NCBI RefSeq assembly: GCF_000478825.2
Contig: NZ_CP007542.1
Span: 3,038,001 to 3,102,000 of the forward strand
Length of the DNA: 64,000 nucleotides
Direction of reading: 5' to 3'
Source: Synechocystis sp. PCC 6714
GTDB lineage: Bacteria; Cyanobacteriota; Cyanobacteriia; Cyanobacteriales; Microcystaceae
Notes under the pieces: model-generated
The model's database searches: none
Told to the model about the DNA's origin: nothing
Seen by the model: the letters and a program-made list of their open reading frames with translations, nothing else
In this document: positions 36,099 through 45,738 of the stretch, in pieces
Layout: every line of letters begins with the position of its first letter
Position numbering within the stretch: the stretch's first letter is position 1
Position numbers and translations under genes: made by a program

Positions 36099-37628
36099 CT
36101 AAAGTCTGCGCCAGCGGCGACCATCTCTATTGATCAACCATTCCGCCTCCGCCGGTTCCCAAGTGCCCGCCTCATACAAGGGCATGGTTAAGGGATCGCT
36201 GGGAGCATCCCAAGCTGATAACACCGGAGTTACCACCCGCCAAGCCTCTTCCACTTCATCTGCTCTAGTAAAGAGAGTTTGGTCCCCCAACATACAATCC
36301 AACAAAAGACGATGGTACGCATCCGCCGTAGCTACCCCAAAGGAAGAGCCATAGCTGAAATCCATATCCACCGTACGGGTACGTAGTTCTGAACCGGGCA
36401 TTTTCGCCTCAAAGCGCAGGGAAATACCTTCGTTGGGCTGAATCCTCAAACTTAATATATTAGGATTAGCCTGGTGGGCCACCGATTGAAAGATCAACAG
36501 GGGTACTTCCCGGAATTGAATGGCAATCTCGCTCACTTTTTTTGGCATGCGCTTACCAGTGCGGAGATAAAAGGGCACCCCCTGCCAACGCCAATTATCC
36601 ACCATCAATTTAAGGGCAGCAAAGGTGGGAGTGGTGGAACTAGGTGCTACCCCCGGTTCCTCCCGGTAGCCTGGTACTGGCTTACCTCCCATCCAACCAG
36701 CTTTATATTGACCACGGATGCCAGCATTTTCCAGATTATTGATATCCGCTAAACGGGTAGCTTGCAAAACTTTGACTTTTTCGTTGCGAATGCTATCGGC
36801 GTCAATGGCATTGGGGGGATCCATCGCTGTTAGACAAAAGAGTTGCAGTAGGTGATTCTGCACCATATCCCGTAGGGCCCCCGCAGATTCGTAATAACCG
36901 GCCCGTTCTTCTACTCCCACGGTTTCCGCCACAGTAATTTGTACGTGATCAACAAATTGACGGTTCCACAATGGTTCAAAAATGGCGTTGGCAAAGCGGA
37001 AGACCATCAAGTTTTGCACTGTTTCTTTGCCCAGATAATGGTCAATGCGATAAACTTGATTTTCCTTACAGACTGCTTGCACCACCCTGTTCAGGTTTTG
37101 GGCCGAACTCAAATCCCGCCCAAAAGGCTTTTCGATCACAATACGGCTTTTGCTTGGGTCACTTAGCATACCCGCCGCCCCTAATTGCTTGATGCCGGGG
37201 GGAAAAAAGTTTGGAGAAACGGCAAGATAGAAAACTCGATTTCCTCTGGTGTTACGTTTTTGATCCAATTCCCCGAGGAAATTTTTTAGCTTCAGGTAGC
37301 TATCCGGGTCATCCATGTTACCGGAGCAATAAAATAAACCCTGAGCAAACTCATTCCACAGGTCTTCACTACCAATGCCGGTGGAGAACTCTTCAATGCC
37401 CTTACGCATCTGTTCACGAAAATGGTCGTGGCTCCAGTCTCTTCTCGCAAAACCGACAATGGTCAACTCCGGAGGAAGACGACGTTCCCGTTTCATTTGG
37501 TAGATGGCAGGCACCAGTTTTCTTTGGGTCAGATCCCCCGATGCGCCAAAAATGGTCAGAATGAGGGGTTCCGGTGTGCGTTCTTGGCGGAGTCCGGTGC
37601 GGAAAGGGTTTTCGAGTAGCGTTACCAT
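36099..37628 (-). CDS. zwf: Glucose-6-phosphate 1-dehydrogenase
   Basis: A 509-residue enzyme with an N-terminal NADP site ([14 protein letters not shown]), the substrate motif RIDHYLGKE with its catalytic histidine, IEKPFGRD, and RTGKRMPKK. It oxidises glucose 6-phosphate to 6-phosphogluconolactone, starting the oxidative pentose phosphate pathway used in the dark. The opcA activator gene is not adjacent. The 3' end lies 10 bp from the convergent Mrr gene stop. Confidence 0.97.
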   Translation of the reverse strand: MVTLLENPFRTGLRQERTPEPLILTIFGASGDLTQRKLVPAIYQMKRERRLPPELTIVGFARRDWSHDHFREQMRKGIEEFSTGIGSEDLWNEFAQGLFYCSGNMDDPDSYLKLKNFLGELDQKRNTRGNRVFYLAVSPNFFPPGIKQLGAAGMLSDPSKSRIVIEKPFGRDLSSAQNLNRVVQAVCKENQVYRIDHYLGKETVQNLMVFRFANAIFEPLWNRQFVDHVQITVAETVGVEERAGYYESAGALRDMVQNHLLQLFCLTAMDPPNAIDADSIRNEKVKVLQATRLADINNLENAGIRGQYKAGWMGGKPVPGYREEPGVAPSSTTPTFAALKLMVDNWRWQGVPFYLRTGKRMPKKVSEIAIQFREVPLLIFQSVAHQANPNILSLRIQPNEGISLRFEAKMPGSELRTRTVDMDFSYGSSFGVATADAYHRLLLDCMLGDQTLFTRADEVEEAWRVVTPVLSAWDAPSDPLTMPLYEAGTWEPAEAEWLINRDGRRWRRL

Positions 37629-37724
37629 GGGGAATGCTCGTATTGTGTGGCCACTTACGCTTTAAAATAACTCACAATTCCAGAAAGTTTTCTTTTCCCC
37701 GCAAAGTTTTAAGAAAAATTTCTT

Positions 37725-38663
37725 CTAATCTAAATCCTGGAACAGAGGAGTGCTGAGGTATCTTTCTCCGAAACTAGGTTGAATCATGACAATCAGTTTG
37801 TCTCTATTGGCAGGTCTTTTGCCAACTTTGAGAGCCGCGGCTAGGGCTGCCCCGGTAGAAATACCCGATAACAAACCCTCTTCCCTGGCTAATCTTCTTC
37901 CGTAGGCGATCGCCTCTTGGTCGGTAACCGTAATCACTTCGTCAATTAAATTCACATCCAACACCTCTGGAATAAAGCCGGCTCCAATACCTTGAATTTT
38001 GTGCGGTCCCGGTTTTCCCCCCGACAAAACTGGGCTATTTTCTGGCTCCACGGCGATCGCCTGGAAACTAGGTTTTTTTTCCTTCAACACAGAAGCTACC
38101 CCGGTAATAGTACCGCCAGTACCAACTCCCGCCACAAGGAAATCAATTTGACCGTCAGTATCTTCCCAAATTTCCAGGGCAGTGGTCTGCTGATGAATTT
38201 GAGGATTAGCGGGATTATCAAACTGTTGCAACATATAGGCATCGGGTAGACTATTGACCAATTCCTGGGCCCTTTTAATACATCCCCCCATCCCTTCACT
38301 CCCAGGAGTCAGCTCTAGTTTCGCTCCATAGGCCTTTAACATCGCCCGCCGTTCCTGACTCATTGTTTCCGGCATGGTTAGGATCAATTGGTATCCTTTA
38401 GCCGCCGCCACCATAGCGAGGGCAATGCCTGTGTTTCCAGAAGTGGGCTCAATGAGCAGAGTCTTACCAGGTTCAATTAACCCTTGCTTTTCTGCCTGGT
38501 TAATCATATTAATGCCGATGCGGTCTTTAACTGACGCCGCCGGATTCATCCCCTCCAACTTGACTATAATCTTGGCCATACATCCTTCCGCAGAGGGAAT
38601 GCGATTGAGCTGCACTAGAGGCGTGCGACCAATTAACTCTGTAACGTTGTTGGCAATTTTCAT
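37725..38663 (-). CDS. cysK: Cysteine synthase A (O-acetylserine sulfhydrylase)
   Basis: I start at the ATG at 38663 ([20 protein letters not shown]), giving 312 residues. The upstream in-frame extension covers the intergenic terminator of the porin gene and is not coding. K46 in [11 protein letters not shown] is the pyridoxal-phosphate lysine; the TSGNTG loop and the GTGGTITG phosphate-binding loop are present. It makes cysteine from O-acetylserine and sulfide. Transcription probably starts between 38700 and the ATG. Confidence 0.95.
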   Translation of the reverse strand: MKIANNVTELIGRTPLVQLNRIPSAEGCMAKIIVKLEGMNPAASVKDRIGINMINQAEKQGLIEPGKTLLIEPTSGNTGIALAMVAAAKGYQLILTMPETMSQERRAMLKAYGAKLELTPGSEGMGGCIKRAQELVNSLPDAYMLQQFDNPANPQIHQQTTALEIWEDTDGQIDFLVAGVGTGGTITGVASVLKEKKPSFQAIAVEPENSPVLSGGKPGPHKIQGIGAGFIPEVLDVNLIDEVITVTDQEAIAYGRRLAREEGLLSGISTGAALAAALKVGKRPANRDKLIVMIQPSFGERYLSTPLFQDLD

Positions 38664-38706
38664 AGGTAAGGGCCCACCAAGAAGGGAAGTCTGCCTGGAT
38701 CTTACA

Positions 38707-38734
38707 ACGAAAAACCCCACCAGAGGCGGGGTTC
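38707..38734 (-). terminator. Intrinsic terminator downstream of the SLH porin gene
   Basis: On the minus strand this reads CGAACCCCGCC, loop TCT, then GGTGGGGTTTTTCG. The 9-bp GC-rich stem (one G-T pair) is followed by a T-run. It lies about 62 bp after the porin stop and 44 bp before the cysK start, separating the two transcripts. Confidence 0.8.
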
Positions 38735-38795
38735 GTAAGTGATTAAACTTTAACTGGTAGGAAAAAGTCAACCTAAACTGTGCTCAGATCGCAGT

Positions 38796-40688
38796 CTAGA
38801 AAGTGAAGGTACCACGGATGGTGCCGATGAAAGCGTCAGTGGCATTGGTGGTCTGTTCAGGTTTGGAAATCCAGATCACACCAGGGGTTAAAGAAAGGTT
38901 GTCGGTGAGTTGGTACTTATAGAAAAGTTCAACTTGAACGGGGTTAGTGGTAGGAATGAAGGTGGTTCCTAAGGTGCTGTTGCTGAAGCCGCCCACATAG
39001 GGTTGAACACCAGCAAAGATACCTAGAACGTTGCCTTCTTTACCGAGGTCAGGGAAAGCAAAACCACCGCCGTAGGTCCAGATGTCACCGTTATCTTTAC
39101 CGATCAAAGTAACGTTGGTGTAGCTGCCGTAGGCACTGAAGCTCAACCAATCAGCGATATTCCAAGCCATTTGGACACCATAGCTGTTGGTCTGCTTACC
39201 ACCAAAGTCGTAAGGATTAACAACGTTACCGGAGGCTGTACCACCGCTGACATTGGAGTTATAGGTGGCGGCATCCACTGGGGGAGCGCCCACACCCAAA
39301 CCGTTGACGAAAGAATCATTCAACTCAGAGCGGTTGAGGTTAGCGGCGGTAGTACCAACGATGCCCTGGGTACCACCCTTACCGAAGATAGCGGCGTCGG
39401 GGGTAGTGTAGGCATTGACGTAGGTGAAGCCTAGGCTTACGCGGTCAAAAATGTTGGTGGTAATCTGGGCCAGGGCACTGTAGCCACCGTTGAACAGACC
39501 GTTACCACCACTACTGAACTCGTAGTTGTTGCCAGTGGCGGGGTTAACAACGGAGTTACCACTGCTGGGGTTGTTGCCGGTGCTAGCCAAGTAACCCAAG
39601 CTCAAGGAGGTGGGGCCTAAGAGATTGCTGAGGAAGCCCAACTCCAAGCTGGTACCCACACCAGTACCACCACCAATGGAGTAGATGGGGTTCTGGGCGG
39701 TGAATTGGCTCAGAGCACCTTTACCACCGGTGTAGTCATCAAAATAGGGGTTGAGGGTGGGAACGAAGTCGTCCCAGATACCACCCCAGGCAGCGATGTA
39801 GTTGTTAAGACGGAAGTTGGGACCCAGATCTAAGGGGACGTAGTAAGCCAACCAGTCAACAGCGACGTTATTGTTGTCGCCAGGGGAAAGCTGGTGCACC
39901 TGGGTAAAGGTGGGGCTCTCATAGTAGTCACCTACGATGCCAAGGGGTTGACCAGTTTCGGGGTCAAGTACGTTCTGGGTGGGATAGAAACTCTTGAAGC
40001 GGTTACCATTGCCAGCGGCAAGACGAGTGACTAACAGGTCTTCACCGGAGAAGCTGGTGTTAAACTGCAAACGAACCCGGTTTTGGAATACCGCTTGGTT
40101 GTTGTCGGTAATGTTGTTGAGGGTTTTTTTGGTACCAAAGATGGCAGTGGGAGCAAAAATTACTTCCCCAGTCAATTTGGTGGTGGTGGAAAATTGGTGG
40201 TCTTCCAGGAAAGAGGTGCGGGCTTCGAGGTTATCTACCCGGGCACCCAAGGCAGCCAATTCTGCTTCGAATTCCTGCATGAGGCGTTTTAACTTGTCGA
40301 TGTCCTCCCGGAGAACCGCCACGTTTTCCTGAATTAAACGTTCCATAACGTTCATACAGGCATTAAGACCGGCGGCAAATTCCCAACGGCTGAGGGCCCG
40401 ATCGCCTCGGAAAGTACGGTCAGGGTAACCAACGATACAACCGTAGCGTTCCACCAAGCTCTTGAGCGCTTCATAGGCCCAGGCAGTGGGTTGCACATCG
40501 CGGAGTTCGCTGACGCTGGTTACTTGATCAATGGCAGAAGACTGACCTTCAGCGGTGTATTGATCGAGTTGGTCTAAAACTTGAGCATTCGTAACATTGT
40601 CGGGAGCAGCATTCGCAGCGCCAGCCACCAGGGCGGCACCAATCACAGCAGGGCTCACTAACAGGGACTTCCAAGATAGTTTAAGCAT
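38796..40688 (-). CDS. SLH-domain OprB-type outer membrane porin
   Basis: From the ATG at 40688 (MLKLSWKSLLVSPAVIGAAL) the protein has 630 residues, the length I recall for Slr1841 of PCC 6803. A signal peptide is followed by an SLH domain (residues 60-120, AYEALKSLVERYGCIVGYPD, RWEFAAGLNACM), a coiled coil (residues 125-165) and a C-terminal beta-barrel ending in an aromatic residue (GTIRGTFTF). Such proteins are major cyanobacterial outer-membrane porins, linked to the peptidoglycan through the SLH domain. A GAGG ribosome-binding site precedes this ATG, deciding it over the upstream GTG at 40730. Confidence 0.93.
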   Translation of the reverse strand: MLKLSWKSLLVSPAVIGAALVAGAANAAPDNVTNAQVLDQLDQYTAEGQSSAIDQVTSVSELRDVQPTAWAYEALKSLVERYGCIVGYPDRTFRGDRALSRWEFAAGLNACMNVMERLIQENVAVLREDIDKLKRLMQEFEAELAALGARVDNLEARTSFLEDHQFSTTTKLTGEVIFAPTAIFGTKKTLNNITDNNQAVFQNRVRLQFNTSFSGEDLLVTRLAAGNGNRFKSFYPTQNVLDPETGQPLGIVGDYYESPTFTQVHQLSPGDNNNVAVDWLAYYVPLDLGPNFRLNNYIAAWGGIWDDFVPTLNPYFDDYTGGKGALSQFTAQNPIYSIGGGTGVGTSLELGFLSNLLGPTSLSLGYLASTGNNPSSGNSVVNPATGNNYEFSSGGNGLFNGGYSALAQITTNIFDRVSLGFTYVNAYTTPDAAIFGKGGTQGIVGTTAANLNRSELNDSFVNGLGVGAPPVDAATYNSNVSGGTASGNVVNPYDFGGKQTNSYGVQMAWNIADWLSFSAYGSYTNVTLIGKDNGDIWTYGGGFAFPDLGKEGNVLGIFAGVQPYVGGFSNSTLGTTFIPTTNPVQVELFYKYQLTDNLSLTPGVIWISKPEQTTNATDAFIGTIRGTFTF

Positions 40689-41036
40689 TTTTAGCTTTTC
40701 CTCACACCTAATAATGACTACGGGAACCAAGTCCTATACTCAGTAACACATTGTACACGTTTTTTTCGAAAGAGTGGGAGAAGTTGACAATTTTCTTTAG
40801 ATTCATGGTAGATGCTAGGTTCAGCAAGGCCATTGGGCTGTTTTGCGGACTAGCTTAGAAAGCCAGGGCCACAATCAGTGTTGGTAAAGAAAAACCGCCT
40901 ACAGCTTCTGCTCACGGAACGATGATGTTGATGGTTAATAACAGATTATAGTTGCTATTTTGGGGATGGCTAGGGGCAGGGTCAGTTTTTAGTCCGGCCA
41001 TGGTCCCTCTCCTAATGATGGAGAATCTGTCTGAAG
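40689..41036. promoter_or_regulatory. Porin upstream region with candidate -10 box
   Basis: The 348-bp gap between the porin and the glycerate kinase gene holds no credible gene. On the minus strand TACAAT (40755-40750) is a fair -10 hexamer about 60 bases before the porin ATG, and GAGG lies before the start codon. I see no matching -35 box. The rest (40800-41036) shows nothing recognisable. Confidence 0.4.
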
Positions 41037-42152
41037 TTAGTTTTGGCCTTGGGCTAGGTGTTGCTTAACTTGAACCAGTCTTTTTTTTAGAGCTGTTTGA
41101 GGATGTTGCAAAGCTTTTTCCAGGGGAATATCGGGCCCCACCAGGCTAAAAACTCTGAGCACGCTGGGTAAAACTGCCTGACTTAATTGGCATTGTCCCG
41201 CTATGATGATCACCGGTTTGTTGATTTTCTTTGCTAGCTCAAGAACTCCTCCCACCACTTTGCCCTGTGGGGATTGATGATCCAAGCAGCCTTCCCCGGT
41301 AATCACTAGATCAGATTCAGTCATGGCTTGTTCCAACTGGGTCAAGTTGGCGATCGCCGCAAAACCTGATTTTATTTTTGCCCCTAGTGCCCAGGCCACG
41401 CCCCCTCCCATTCCCCCAGCGGCCCCAGCCCCAGGAAAATTGACTTCAAAGCCATCAAATCCTTGCACTACCTGGGCAAAATGGCACAAACCTTGGTCTA
41501 AACGTTGAACCATAGCTGGATCTGCCCCTTTTTGGGGAGCATAGACCTGGGCGGCCCCATGGGAACCATAAAAAGGATTGGTAACATCACACAGCACTGT
41601 TACCCGGGGAAAAGCATTTAGGACTGGGGGAATAATTTCGGCAACTTTACCCAACGCTTGCCCTCCCCAACCGACGGATTGACCTTGGTGATCTAAAAAC
41701 TGCCAACCCAACGCCATTAGTAAACCCAAGCCGGCATCATTGGTAGCAGAACCGCCGATCGCCAATTGAATTTGCTTAGCTTCCCGGTGGATAGCATGGA
41801 CCATTAACTCCCCGGTGCCGTAGCTGGTGGTAATTTCTGGATTACGTTCCCCAATCGGAACTAAGGGCAAACCACTGGCCTGGGCCATTTCAATAACGGC
41901 TGTTTCCTTTTCCGGTAACCATAAATAACGGGCATTAACCTTTTGACGTGGTAATGGGCCCTGTACCTGCAGAGTTTGCCATTGGCTGTGGAGATTACTG
42001 GCGATCGCCTCTAAGGTCCCTTCACCTCCATCGGCTAGGGGATGGGAAACACAGTCAAATTCCGGTTCTAAAGTCTCCAAAGCAATCCGACAAACCTCCC
42101 CAGCGGAAAGAGTCCCCTTGAAAGAGTCCGGCGCAACCAAAATTTGACGCAT
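41037..42152 (-). CDS. Glycerate kinase (GlxK/GarK type)
   Basis: A 371-residue protein from ATG 42152 (MRQILVAPDSFKGTLSAGEV), preferred over the in-frame TTG at 42167. Family landmarks are the N-terminal APDSFKGTLSA, PLADGGEGTLEA, a GGSATNDAGLGLLMALGW substrate/nucleotide motif, and DLVITGEGCLDHQSPQGKVVGG. It phosphorylates D-glycerate from photorespiration. Whether the product is 2- or 3-phosphoglycerate cannot be read from the sequence. It is followed 60 bp upstream by the ccmK genes on the same strand, so cotranscription is possible. Confidence 0.9.
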   Translation of the reverse strand: MRQILVAPDSFKGTLSAGEVCRIALETLEPEFDCVSHPLADGGEGTLEAIASNLHSQWQTLQVQGPLPRQKVNARYLWLPEKETAVIEMAQASGLPLVPIGERNPEITTSYGTGELMVHAIHREAKQIQLAIGGSATNDAGLGLLMALGWQFLDHQGQSVGWGGQALGKVAEIIPPVLNAFPRVTVLCDVTNPFYGSHGAAQVYAPQKGADPAMVQRLDQGLCHFAQVVQGFDGFEVNFPGAGAAGGMGGGVAWALGAKIKSGFAAIANLTQLEQAMTESDLVITGEGCLDHQSPQGKVVGGVLELAKKINKPVIIIAGQCQLSQAVLPSVLRVFSLVGPDIPLEKALQHPQTALKKRLVQVKQHLAQGQN

Positions 42153-42212
42153 TGGGGAATTTGGCAACCGACTTTATCCTGAATCTATGCTTCCCCGTTT
42201 CCCAACAAAAAA

Positions 42213-42551
42213 CTAACGACGATTTAAACCTTCCGCCGCTTCCCGGAAAGGTTCAACTTCAGGACTAAAATCAATGGGCAAAACCGCCACTACGTTTTCA
42301 TGGGGTCGGGGAATAATCACCCAGGTTTTCACATCTGCCCCTTCGGTGCGGTTAATGGCATCAATGCCCGCCGCCATAGCAGTTTTCACTTCCTGCACAT
42401 CCCCCCGAATGTTGAGGGTGAACCGAGCACTCCCCGCCCGAATGTAGCCCACAATTGTAATCCTACCGGCCTTAACCATGGCATCAGCAGCGGCAAGAAT
42501 ACCGGGAAAACCAATGGTTTCAATGGAACCGACGGCGGATTGGGCGGACAT
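42213..42551 (-). CDS. ccmK4: Carboxysome shell protein CcmK4
   Basis: A 112-residue BMC-domain protein: SAVGSIETIGFPGILAAADAMVKAGRITIVGYIRAGSA, then FTLNIRGDVQEVKTAMAAGI and the C-terminal PRPHENVVAVLPIDF. The length and C-terminal extension fit CcmK4. It forms hexagonal shell tiles; CcmK3/CcmK4 can form mixed hexamers and are encoded away from the main ccmKLMN operon. It follows the ccmK3 gene by 154 bp on the same strand. Confidence 0.92.
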   Translation of the reverse strand: MSAQSAVGSIETIGFPGILAAADAMVKAGRITIVGYIRAGSARFTLNIRGDVQEVKTAMAAGIDAINRTEGADVKTWVIIPRPHENVVAVLPIDFSPEVEPFREAAEGLNRR

Positions 42552-42705
42552 ATTGTTCTCCTTGACAGTGGCGGCAAAAACGAAAGGACAGAGCGAACCA
42601 AAACCCTCGACTCAACTATTGGTCGGGGTGAGAATTAGCAAGAATCCCATGGTCAACTATAGGCTAAGTGGTGTACATCGGACTACGAAGGCAGAAAAGT
42701 CCCCG

Positions 42706-43017
42706 TTAGGTGCGGAAGCGAGCAACTTTTTCCGTGTATTCCACCGGCAGAACCGCTAGGACATTCTCCGGCGGGTTGGGAACAATGTAGTGGCTGACAA
42801 TTTCTCCCCCCATGACGGATTCATTAACCGCGGCTAGACCCATTTTCATCGAGAGATTAACTTCCGACACAGGCCCCCGTATCGCCACCACAAAATTGCC
42901 CCGTTCTGCCAGGTCATAGTACACAAGGGTCACCCTACCCCCCTTGAGCATGGCATCGGCGGCGGCCAAAACGGAGGGGAAGCCAAGGGTTTGTATAACG
43001 CCAACGGCTTGGGGCAT
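42706..43017 (-). CDS. ccmK3: Carboxysome shell protein CcmK3
   Basis: I start at ATG 43017 (MPQAVGVIQTLGFPSVLAAADAM), giving 103 residues, and reject a 17-residue upstream extension. It has the BMC fold with VTLVYYDLAERGNFVVAIRG and the C-terminal NPPENVLAVLPVEYTEK. Compared with CcmK4, the strand after GGRV and the pore region differ, as is known for CcmK3, which is thought to work only together with CcmK4. It is the promoter-proximal gene of the pair. Confidence 0.92.
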   Translation of the reverse strand: MPQAVGVIQTLGFPSVLAAADAMLKGGRVTLVYYDLAERGNFVVAIRGPVSEVNLSMKMGLAAVNESVMGGEIVSHYIVPNPPENVLAVLPVEYTEKVARFRT

Positions 43018-43407
43018 GGGAAGTTCCTCTGGGGGACGGATGGAAAATATTGATAAAAACTGAAACAAGCTAAGACAAGACCTCAGCTAGGTTTTCATCC
43101 TAGCAAAAACATGGCACGGGCAAATCATTGCCAAAAGCCCCGTTGCTTTTAGCTGGAGACCTTGGTTATTTCCGCAACCCGAGGCAAGATGGGATCTCTG
43201 ACTGAATATCTTGGACACTGGCGGGCTAATCAACTTCAATGTTTAATCCCTGCCAAAATCCCCGCCATGGGGGGTCGGTCAGTATGTCAAAATACTAGAT
43301 TGTTGTGCCCCGATCGCCCTTGACTAGTTTCTCCAGTGGGAATTAATCAGGGATGATGCGGCGGCGATTTAAATCGTTATCACAAACTAAGTTTTCCCCC
43401 AGAAATC
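43018..43407. other. 390-bp divergent intergenic region (ccmK3 / pdhB)
   Basis: No open frame with recognisable content. The region must hold the promoters of the carboxysome pair and of pdhB. A TTGACT hexamer lies at about 43320 on the plus strand, but I see no convincing -10 partner, so no promoter is called. Confidence 0.4.
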
Positions 43408-44382
43408 ATGGCTGAGACCCTACTGTTTGCCGCCCTACGCCAAGCCCTTGACGAAGAAATGGGACGGGATGTCAACGTCCTTGTGCTGGGAGAAGATGTG
43501 GGACATTATGGCGGTTCCTATAAAGTGACCAAAGATTTGTACGAAAAGTATGGTGAAATGCGGGTGCTGGATACTCCCATCGCCGAGAACAGTTTCACCG
43601 GCATGGCTGTGGGGGCCGCCATGACAGGGTTGCGCCCAGTGATCGAAGGCATGAATATGGGCTTTCTTCTGCTGGCGTTTAACCAAATCGCCAACAATGC
43701 GGGGATGTTGCGCTACACCTCCGGCGGTAATTACCAAATTCCCATGGTTATCCGTGGCCCTGGAGGCGTGGGTCGGCAATTGGGGGCAGAACATTCCCAA
43801 CGGTTGGAGGCCTATTTCCATGCGGTGCCAGGACTAAAAATTGTGGCTTGCTCCACCCCCTATAACGCCAAGGGTTTGCTCAAAGCGGCCATTCGGGACA
43901 ATAATCCGGTCCTATTTTTTGAGCACGTCCTACTGTATAACCTCAAAGAAAACTTACCCGACTACGAATACATTGTGCCTTTGGACAAAGCTGAAGTGGT
44001 GCGCCCCGGTAAGGATGTAACCATTTTGACCTACTCCCGTATGCGCCACCATTGTTTGCAGGCACTGAAAACTTTGGAAAAAGAGGGTTACGACCCGGAA
44101 ATTATCGATTTGATTTCCCTCAAGCCCTTTGATATGGAAACCATCAGCGCTTCGGTGAAGAAAACCCATCGGGTCATTATTGTTGAAGAATGTATGAAAA
44201 CCGGAGGCATCGGAGCCGAGCTAATTGCCCTAATCAATGACCATCTCTTTGATGAGTTGGATGGACCAGTGGTGCGTCTTTCTTCCCAGGATATTCCTAC
44301 CCCCTACAACGGTATGTTGGAACGGCTGACCATTGTGCAACCGCCCCAAATCGTTGATGCTGTCAAGGCGATCGTCGGCTAA
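43408..44382 (+). CDS. pdhB: Pyruvate dehydrogenase E1 component, beta subunit
   Basis: A 324-residue transketolase-like subunit: [34 protein letters not shown], the [20 protein letters not shown] segment, [29 protein letters not shown], and a C-terminal [17 protein letters not shown]. With the E1 alpha subunit it uses thiamine diphosphate to decarboxylate pyruvate. Its stop overlaps the convergent manR stop region by 4 bp. The alpha subunit is not in this window. Confidence 0.95.
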   Translation: MAETLLFAALRQALDEEMGRDVNVLVLGEDVGHYGGSYKVTKDLYEKYGEMRVLDTPIAENSFTGMAVGAAMTGLRPVIEGMNMGFLLLAFNQIANNAGMLRYTSGGNYQIPMVIRGPGGVGRQLGAEHSQRLEAYFHAVPGLKIVACSTPYNAKGLLKAAIRDNNPVLFFEHVLLYNLKENLPDYEYIVPLDKAEVVRPGKDVTILTYSRMRHHCLQALKTLEKEGYDPEIIDLISLKPFDMETISASVKKTHRVIIVEECMKTGGIGAELIALINDHLFDELDGPVVRLSSQDIPTPYNGMLERLTIVQPPQIVDAVKAIVG

Positions 44383-45083
44383 TTGACTTCAAAACAGTAC
44401 CCCTTGCCATAAACAGAATTAATCAGGCGGGGGGTATTGGGCTGTTCGATTTTGCGCCGTAGTAATCGTACCAGGGCCGCTAGCACGTTGCTGCTGGGGG
44501 GACTTTCACCGGGCCAAAGGTGGGAATAGATCTCTTCGTGGCTGAGAATTTGTCCGGGAGCTTGTAAAAATAGGGTTAACAGGGCTACTTCCTTTTCCGA
44601 AAGAGCAATGCGTTGGCCCTGGCAATAGGCCACCTGATTGGCTATATCCAAACTGATGTTGTTGACGCTGAGCAATGATCCCCGTCCTCCACTACCATTG
44701 TCTAGGCCAGTTTCTCCCTGACCTTGTCGTCGCAGTAGGGCCCGCACCCGGGCCAATAATTCCCGGAGTTGAAAGGGTTTAACTAAATAGTCATCTCCAC
44801 CAGCATCTAACCCCGCCACTCGGTCATCCAGGGTATCTTTGGCAGTGAGAAACAAAACCGGCGTTGAGTGGCCCAGGGTCCTAATCTGGCGACAAATCTC
44901 TAACCCCGACACCTGGGGCAACATCCAGTCAAGGATTAATAGATCGTACTGGCCGGCGATCGCCATGGCTAAGCCTGTTTTTCCTTGGTCAGCTATGTCA
45001 ATGCTATGGCCTTGGTGCCCTAGGGCTTTGCTCAAGGGTTCAGTTAAGGCGTTTTCATCGTCCACTAAAAGGATATTGGCCAT
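44379..45083 (-). CDS. manR: OmpR-type response regulator, ManR-like
   Basis: A 234-residue protein with a receiver domain (acidic D8/D9, phosphoacceptor D52 in [10 protein letters not shown]103-type KPF motif) and a C-terminal winged helix ([24 protein letters not shown], then [14 protein letters not shown]). I identify it as ManR because of the gene context next to pdhB and ccmK, as I recall for Synechocystis. ManR with the sensor ManS represses the mntCAB manganese transporter when manganese is sufficient. manS is not adjacent. If the context recollection is wrong it is still an OmpR/PhoB-type regulator. Confidence 0.82.
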   Translation of the reverse strand: MANILLVDDENALTEPLSKALGHQGHSIDIADQGKTGLAMAIAGQYDLLILDWMLPQVSGLEICRQIRTLGHSTPVLFLTAKDTLDDRVAGLDAGGDDYLVKPFQLRELLARVRALLRRQGQGETGLDNGSGGRGSLLSVNNISLDIANQVAYCQGQRIALSEKEVALLTLFLQAPGQILSHEEIYSHLWPGESPPSSNVLAALVRLLRRKIEQPNTPRLINSVYGKGYCFEVN

Positions 45084-45738
45084 GGTGGGATTTTTCTCAA
45101 CTCTAGCAAGGGTTTAGGTTAGAGCTTTTTGGCCACTCGGGGGATCTGGCTCTAACCAGGCAATATTTTGTTAGTCATGGTCTAAACTCCCATGGAAACA
45201 GTATTTTGGGGCAAATGGAAGCACTAAGATGGGTCGGAAGTTTATCTTAGTTGGTTTTCTAATTATTTTAGGAATGTGATTAAAAGCGCCACAGCCCTCT
45301 CTCAACTTTGGGGAGCAACTAGGTAAAAGCCCCTCAAATATTGTCTGAGCGAGTGGGCAAATGAAAAATTGTCCAATGGGTTTTAAGGGCAGAGTAGAAT
45401 CCTGTTCGAACATATTTTGTCAGCAAGTTAGCAGAAAGATAGAAAAGATTAGTGTTGCGTTCACAGTACTAGCAAGATTATTTAGCCTTTTCTAGGAAGG
45501 TCTCAACCGTGGGAAGTAGTGCCAAATATCAATGTGTCTAGTACTGGTTATTTATGCTTAATGGACAGCATATAGTTTATTATCCTTCCACCTAGATTAA
45601 CGTAAGAGATAGAGACAATTTTTTATTGAAATCTTACTGCAAATTTAGAACAAGGGAGCGTTATTGAAACACAACCGAGGCTGACCAATTTGAAATTACT
45701 ATCAACAACGTTAGATTTGGAACAGCCAACATTTTCCC
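45084..45738. other. 655-bp intergenic region without a supported gene
   Basis: I find no recognisable coding sequence. A possible minus-strand frame at 45171-45413 has no family features, and part of it covers a C/G-tract repeat-like stretch (45280-45345: CTCTCAACTTTGGGGAG). The last 200 bp are AT-rich and probably contain the promoter and leader of the glycosyltransferase operon. The stretch could be the scar of a lost gene. Confidence 0.5.

Noticed and set aside
38664-38771. 36-codon N-terminal extension of cysK
   Set aside because: It runs through the porin terminator hairpin and is not part of the conserved protein.
45171-45413. 80-codon minus-strand frame in the 655-bp gap before the glycosyltransferase run
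   Set aside because: No recognisable motif; it covers a C/G-tract repeat-like stretch. Kept only as a possible scar in the gap description.
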